In this document: positions 60,281-64,000 of the stretch, one piece after another
Position numbering within the stretch: position 1 is the stretch's first letter
How the letters are laid out: each line of letters opens with the position of its first letter
From: Pseudophaeobacter leonis
GTDB taxonomy: Bacteria > Pseudomonadota > Alphaproteobacteria > Rhodobacterales > Rhodobacteraceae
Assembly: GCF_002087335.1 (NCBI RefSeq)
Contig: NZ_MWVJ01000060.1
Span: forward strand, 97,335-161,334
DNA length: 64,000 nt
Direction: 5' to 3'
The notes under the pieces: generated by a model
Databases searched by the model: none
What the model saw: the letters and a program-made list of their open reading frames with translations, nothing else
Told to the model about the DNA's origin: nothing
Program-made: the position numbers and the translations under genes

Positions 60281-62056
60281 CTACCAGGCGTCGACATAGC
60301 GCACAGCTGGTACGCATGCGCCAGCCGTGGACAGCGCACGGATGATTTCCTCGCGTGTCTGTGCAGGATCAATGACCGCGTCGAACTCCAGAAGGCTTGC
60401 AGCATTGAGGGCTTTGCCCTGCTCATAGAGCTGTGCCACCAGGCGCTGGTATTCTGCCTCACGCTCATCTGGGTCCGTAATGGCTGCAAGGCGGTCGCGA
60501 TGGCCCAGCTTGACAGCGCCCTCCAGGCCCATTGCGCCAACTTCGCCGCTTGGCCAGGCACAGCAGAAATGCGGCCGGTCAAAGCCGCCACCTGCCATGG
60601 CCATAGCGCCCAGACCGTAGGCCTTGCGCAAAATAACCGTGATCAGGGGCTGGCAAAAATGTGCGCCCGCCAGAAACAATCGCGAGATATGGGCCACTTG
60701 GCCGGTCTGTTCTATCTCAGGCCCCACCATAAATCCGGGTGTGTCGCACAGTGTGACCACCGGGATTGCCCAGGCATCGCAGAGCTGCAGGAAACGCGCG
60801 CCTTTGTCGCCGGCAGGCGCATCAATGGCGCCGCCCAAATGCAGCGGGGTGTTGGCCAAAATCCCGACAGCCCGGCCTTTGATCCGGGCAAACCTGGTGA
60901 ACATGCCGCTGCCAAATCCCCGGCGCAGCTCCAGAAAGCTGCCTGCATCAACCAGACCTGCAATCGCGTCGCGCATATCATAGGCGCGGGTCCGGTCCAC
61001 CGGCACAACCGAGCGCAGGCTTTCGGCGGCGTCCTCAACCGGCGAGGCATCAGTCGCCACAGGCAGCGCAAGAAGTGTCTTGGCCTCGGCAACAGCCCGA
61101 GCTTCGTCTTTGGTCAAAACATCAATGACGCCATTGGCAACCTGCGTCTCAGAGGGGCCGATCTCGCGGGGGCCAACATTGCCCAGACCGCCCCCTTCGA
61201 TCATGGCGGGGCCGCCCATGCCGGTCCAGCTGTTCTGCGTCGCGATGCGGACATTACAGACGCCAAATAGCGCGGCATTGCCGGCAAAGCACAGACCCGA
61301 AACAATGCCTATCTTGGGGCCTTTGTGGGCTGCGAATTGGCGAAAGGACGCAACGTTCAACCCCGCCGTCATCAGCGTGGCCACATCGTAGTCATTGGGC
61401 CGTCCGCCACCGCCTTCGGCAAACAAAACGATGGGCAGGTTGTGGCGCGCCGCCAGCGCGATCAGCCGGTCCATCTTGCGGTGGTGATTGTAGCCCTGGG
61501 TGCCGGCAAGCACCATGTAGTCGACCGCCATTGCCGCGACTGGCCGGCCCCTGACCAGACCTGTGCCACAGATAATGCCATCACCCTGGGTGCGCGACTG
61601 CAGCTCAGTCAGGGCGCGTTTGCTGCGTTGCGCCGCCACAGCGAGAGCGCCGTATTCGGTGAAAGAGCCCGGATCAAACAAGTCGTCAATATTTTCACGC
61701 GCGGTACGCCCGCCGGTCTGATGCCGCCTGGCCACCGCCTCGGGTCTGCTGCTGTCGTCCAGCAGGCTCATACGTGCCTCAAACTCGGAAAAATCGGGCC
61801 GCAGGTCCTCAGTGCCTTGCTGAAGGCTGCCGCTGATCTCGGCGGGCTCAAACGTCACCAGTGGCTCACCGCCGCGCAACTCATCGCCGGGTGAAACATG
61901 CAGTATGCGCACTATTCCGCTTTCTGTTGCCCGGATGTCGTGCTGCATTTTCATAAGTTCCGTCACCAGCAAAATGGTGCCTGCGACAACCTCGTCTCCC
62001 TGCGCCACGCGCAGGTCGGATACAATGGCGGCATGTTCGGCTTTGATGGTTTTCAC
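60281..62056 (-). CDS. Biotin carrier-carboxyltransferase fusion (acyl-CoA carboxylase type)
   Basis: A 591-residue protein. Residues 1-75 are a biotinyl carrier domain (KAEHAAIVSDLRVAQGDEV, biotin lysine in TELMKMQHD, Lys36; ELMKM instead of the usual EAMKM). Residues about 110-590 are a crotonase-fold carboxyltransferase with GLVRGRPVAAMAVDYMVLAG, EGGGGRPNDYDVA, FAGNAALFGVCNV and VTLCDTPGFMVGPEIEQ. It would move CO2 from biotin to an acyl-CoA. The GTG at 62056 has an AGGGGG site 7 bases upstream. No biotin carboxylase is in view; it may lie outside the window. Divergent from an acyl-CoA ligase gene, which hints at the substrate supply. Confidence 0.86.
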   Translation of the reverse strand: MKTIKAEHAAIVSDLRVAQGDEVVAGTILLVTELMKMQHDIRATESGIVRILHVSPGDELRGGEPLVTFEPAEISGSLQQGTEDLRPDFSEFEARMSLLDDSSRPEAVARRHQTGGRTARENIDDLFDPGSFTEYGALAVAAQRSKRALTELQSRTQGDGIICGTGLVRGRPVAAMAVDYMVLAGTQGYNHHRKMDRLIALAARHNLPIVLFAEGGGGRPNDYDVATLMTAGLNVASFRQFAAHKGPKIGIVSGLCFAGNAALFGVCNVRIATQNSWTGMGGPAMIEGGGLGNVGPREIGPSETQVANGVIDVLTKDEARAVAEAKTLLALPVATDASPVEDAAESLRSVVPVDRTRAYDMRDAIAGLVDAGSFLELRRGFGSGMFTRFARIKGRAVGILANTPLHLGGAIDAPAGDKGARFLQLCDAWAIPVVTLCDTPGFMVGPEIEQTGQVAHISRLFLAGAHFCQPLITVILRKAYGLGAMAMAGGGFDRPHFCCAWPSGEVGAMGLEGAVKLGHRDRLAAITDPDEREAEYQRLVAQLYEQGKALNAASLLEFDAVIDPAQTREEIIRALSTAGACVPAVRYVDAW

Positions 62057-62256
62057 GGCAGTCCCCCTGATTATTCGGCCAGTCTCACCTGTCCGCTTTG
62101 TGCGTTCAGCATGCGACGGTTCCGGCGGCCTGTGGAAAGGACGTGTCGTCACTTCTGTATCGGAATTGTCCTGTGGGCCAAAAGCGTTGACTTGAGAGCG
62201 AGCCGCGACCCAAGGTGGCCGGGTTTCCAAATCATTCCAAACTGAGAAGTCGCAAT

Positions 62257-63816
62257 ATGCAGATCACATCCATGATCAGACGAGCCGCCCAGATTAATCC
62301 AAACGGGATTGCGACCATATTTCAGGACCGACAGCAAAGCTGGAGCCAGATGCTGGAGCGGGTCGCCCGTCTGGCTGGTGCGTTGCAAAAACTGGGTATG
62401 CAACCAGGCGACCGCGTTGCCCTGCTGTCGCTAAACTCTGACCGTTTCATCGAATACTATTTTGCCGTGGTCTGGGGCGGTGGCGCGATGATGCCGATGA
62501 ACACCCGCTGGAGCGCTGCCGAATGCGCCTATGCGCTAAACGATGCGGGTGCTGAAATCCTGCTGTGTGATGAGGCCTTCAAAGGCTTGGCGACGGACAT
62601 CAAACCGCAGGTGGCAGGGCTGAATACGTTGATCTACTGCGGCGATGCCGCAACGCCTGAGGGCATGCTGAGCTATGAAGACCTGGTGGCCGCGTCAGAC
62701 CCGGTCCCGGATGCCGGGCGCAGCGGCGATGATCTGGCGGGGGTCTTTTACACCGGCGGCACAACCGGCTTTCCCAAGGGGGTGATGCTGTCCCATACCA
62801 ATTTCTATGTCGGCGGCGTTTCCAATGCCCATGATCTCAATATGCAAGACAGCACCGTCTATCTGCACGCGGCCCCGATGTTCCATATCGCGGATCTGAT
62901 CTGGTTCAGCGCGCTGACCTTCATGGCGGGCACCCATGTTGTGATCCCCGCCCTCACGCCGGACGGAGCCCTGGAAGCAATCGAAAAACATCGCCCGCAG
63001 CAGGTATTGCTGGTGCCGGTCATGCTGCAAATGGTGTTGCAGAGCGAAAAGCTGGCGCAAACGGATATCTCTTCGCTGCAGCAAATCATCTATGGCGCCT
63101 CTCCCATCACCGAAGCCGTTCTGAAAGACGCGTTTGAGAAGTTCCCCAATGTTTCCTTTGTTCAGGCTTTTGGCCAGACCGAGCTCAGCCCGGTCGCGAC
63201 CATATTGCCGGCGCAATACCATGTCTTCAGTGGCCCCAAGGCCGGAAAGCTCCGGTCTGCCGGGCGGGCCACACGGGTCTGCGAAATCCGCATTGTCGAC
63301 GCGCAGCACCGCGATGTTGCACAGGGTGAGGTTGGCCAGATTGCGGTCAAGGGGCCAATCACCATGCTGGGCTATTGGAACAAGCCGGATGTGACCAGCG
63401 AGACGATTGTGGACGGCTGGGTCATGACGGGGGATGCCGGATACATGGACCCCGAGGGCTTTGTGTTTTTGATGGACCGGGTAAAGGACATGGTCGTGTC
63501 AGGCGGCGAAAACGTCTATTCCGCCGAAGTCGAGAACGCATTGGGCCAACACCCCGGCGTCGCCACAAGTGCCGTGATCGGCATTCCCAGCGCGCAATGG
63601 GGCGAAAGCGTGCATGCCATTGTCATTCTGCATCCCGGCGCCTCGGTCACAACAGAGGAGCTGCAGGCCCATTGTCACAAATTGATCGCCGGCTACAAAT
63701 GCCCGCGAAGCATTGAGTACCGGACTGATGCGTTCCCGCTGTCTGGGGCAAACAAGGTGCTGAAGACTGAATTGCGCAAGCCCTACTGGAAAGACAAGGA
63801 CCGGCAGATTTCCTGA
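62257..63816 (+). CDS. AMP-dependent acyl-CoA synthetase
   Basis: A 519-residue ligase that activates a carboxylic acid with ATP and CoA. The P-loop-like A3 motif FYTGGTTGFPKGVMLSH is near residue 164. Other core motifs are QAFGQTELSPVATILP, the adenylate-binding GWVMTGDAGYMDPEGFVFLMD (quoted in part), VKDMVVSGGENVYSAEVE, and the catalytic lysine near the end (GANKVLKTEL). The ATG at 62257 is preferred over in-frame codons from 62215, which lie in the shared promoter with the divergent carboxyltransferase gene. Which acid is used is not visible. Confidence 0.9.
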   Translation: MQITSMIRRAAQINPNGIATIFQDRQQSWSQMLERVARLAGALQKLGMQPGDRVALLSLNSDRFIEYYFAVVWGGGAMMPMNTRWSAAECAYALNDAGAEILLCDEAFKGLATDIKPQVAGLNTLIYCGDAATPEGMLSYEDLVAASDPVPDAGRSGDDLAGVFYTGGTTGFPKGVMLSHTNFYVGGVSNAHDLNMQDSTVYLHAAPMFHIADLIWFSALTFMAGTHVVIPALTPDGALEAIEKHRPQQVLLVPVMLQMVLQSEKLAQTDISSLQQIIYGASPITEAVLKDAFEKFPNVSFVQAFGQTELSPVATILPAQYHVFSGPKAGKLRSAGRATRVCEIRIVDAQHRDVAQGEVGQIAVKGPITMLGYWNKPDVTSETIVDGWVMTGDAGYMDPEGFVFLMDRVKDMVVSGGENVYSAEVENALGQHPGVATSAVIGIPSAQWGESVHAIVILHPGASVTTEELQAHCHKLIAGYKCPRSIEYRTDAFPLSGANKVLKTELRKPYWKDKDRQIS

Positions 63817-63877
63817 GCCGACGCCGCAGAAAATCTCAAACAAGCGCGGGGTGCCGGATCCGGCTCCTCTGGCAGGC

Positions 63878-63961
63878 CATGCCTTAACGGCGTTGGCGCA
63901 TGTCTTAATGGCTCTGGGCCATGTCTTAACGGCGCTAGGGCTGGTTAAGGGGGGCGTAAGT
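63878..63961. repeat. 21-base tandem repeat (three good copies and one degenerate)
   Basis: Copies begin at 63878, 63899 and 63920, each starting CATGYCTTAAYGGC, exactly 21 bases apart; a fourth, weaker copy at 63941 keeps TTAA in register. The repeats follow the acyl-CoA ligase stop by 62 bases and run toward the window end, where the next gene is out of view. Spacing of two helical turns would suit an array of protein-binding sites, but it could also be a neutral repeat. Confidence 0.6.
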
Positions 63962-64000
63962 GGGGAAAGAGGCGGAATAGGTCGTCTTTCGTGACCGATT

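Noticed and set aside
1..64000. CRISPR arrays, rRNA or tRNA genes
   Set aside because: No regularly spaced repeat-spacer pattern and no recognisable RNA gene was seen; the tandem arrays at 12262 and 63878 are too short and lack spacers.

Overview
The window looks like a chromosomal segment of a marine alphaproteobacterium of the Roseobacter group (Rhodobacteraceae). Supporting signs are the high-GC codon usage, the hisS-hisZ-hisG order with a short-form HisG, a B12-dependent class II ribonucleotide reductase, TRAP and sugar ABC uptake operons packed with 4-base ATGA/GTGA overlaps, and a GC-rich palindromic repeat typical of the group.

Layout. 1-8166 (minus): purine use, with two permeases and the ATPase of a nucleoside-type ABC importer and xdhC-xdhB-xdhA. 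8613-12126 (plus): dnaE. 12320-14741 (minus): a zinc deacylase, RimK and a RimB-like protease; then slyX. 15339-19696 (plus): a crotonase-fold enzyme and hisS-hisZ-hisG, ended by a strong terminator. 20053-22973: a DUF1489 gene and nrdJ, which is preceded by a tandem NrdR-type site. 22974 to about 31070 is an accessory island, AT-richer to the eye: a hypothetical gene, a secreted ClpP-like/PAN protein, a PtuB-like HNH nuclease directly abutting an HNH-AAA ATPase fusion, a HEPN-like gene and a transposase remnant. 31071-34330 is a decaying sugar ABC importer. 34614-45680 is an intact GntR-controlled sugar operon whose enzymes match a Weimberg-type oxidative pentose pathway (lactonase, sugar-acid dehydratase, AraD1-type second dehydratase, semialdehyde dehydrogenase). 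46421-52124 is a TRAP importer with an amidase, a tiny membrane protein and a 2-hydroxyacid dehydrogenase. 52291-63816 holds a DUF6880 protein, a small hypothetical, an MFS carrier, a MacB-like exporter with adaptor, a biotin carrier/carboxyltransferase fusion and an acyl-CoA ligase.

About twenty one- or two-base indels interrupt otherwise excellent reading frames, many at short homopolymers and several in genes expected to be essential (dnaE, hisS). Most are probably sequencing errors, so interrupted genes are annotated as one CDS across the break. Only the first sugar importer (truncated permease, in-frame stop, degraded leader) and the transposase look truly degraded.

The best candidate for an undescribed system is 25984-30390: a HEPN-like protein gene, a large ATPase carrying its own N-terminal HNH domain, and a translationally coupled second HNH protein that begins with a similar N-terminal motif. 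It resembles Septu/PtuAB-type phage defence but has a different architecture.
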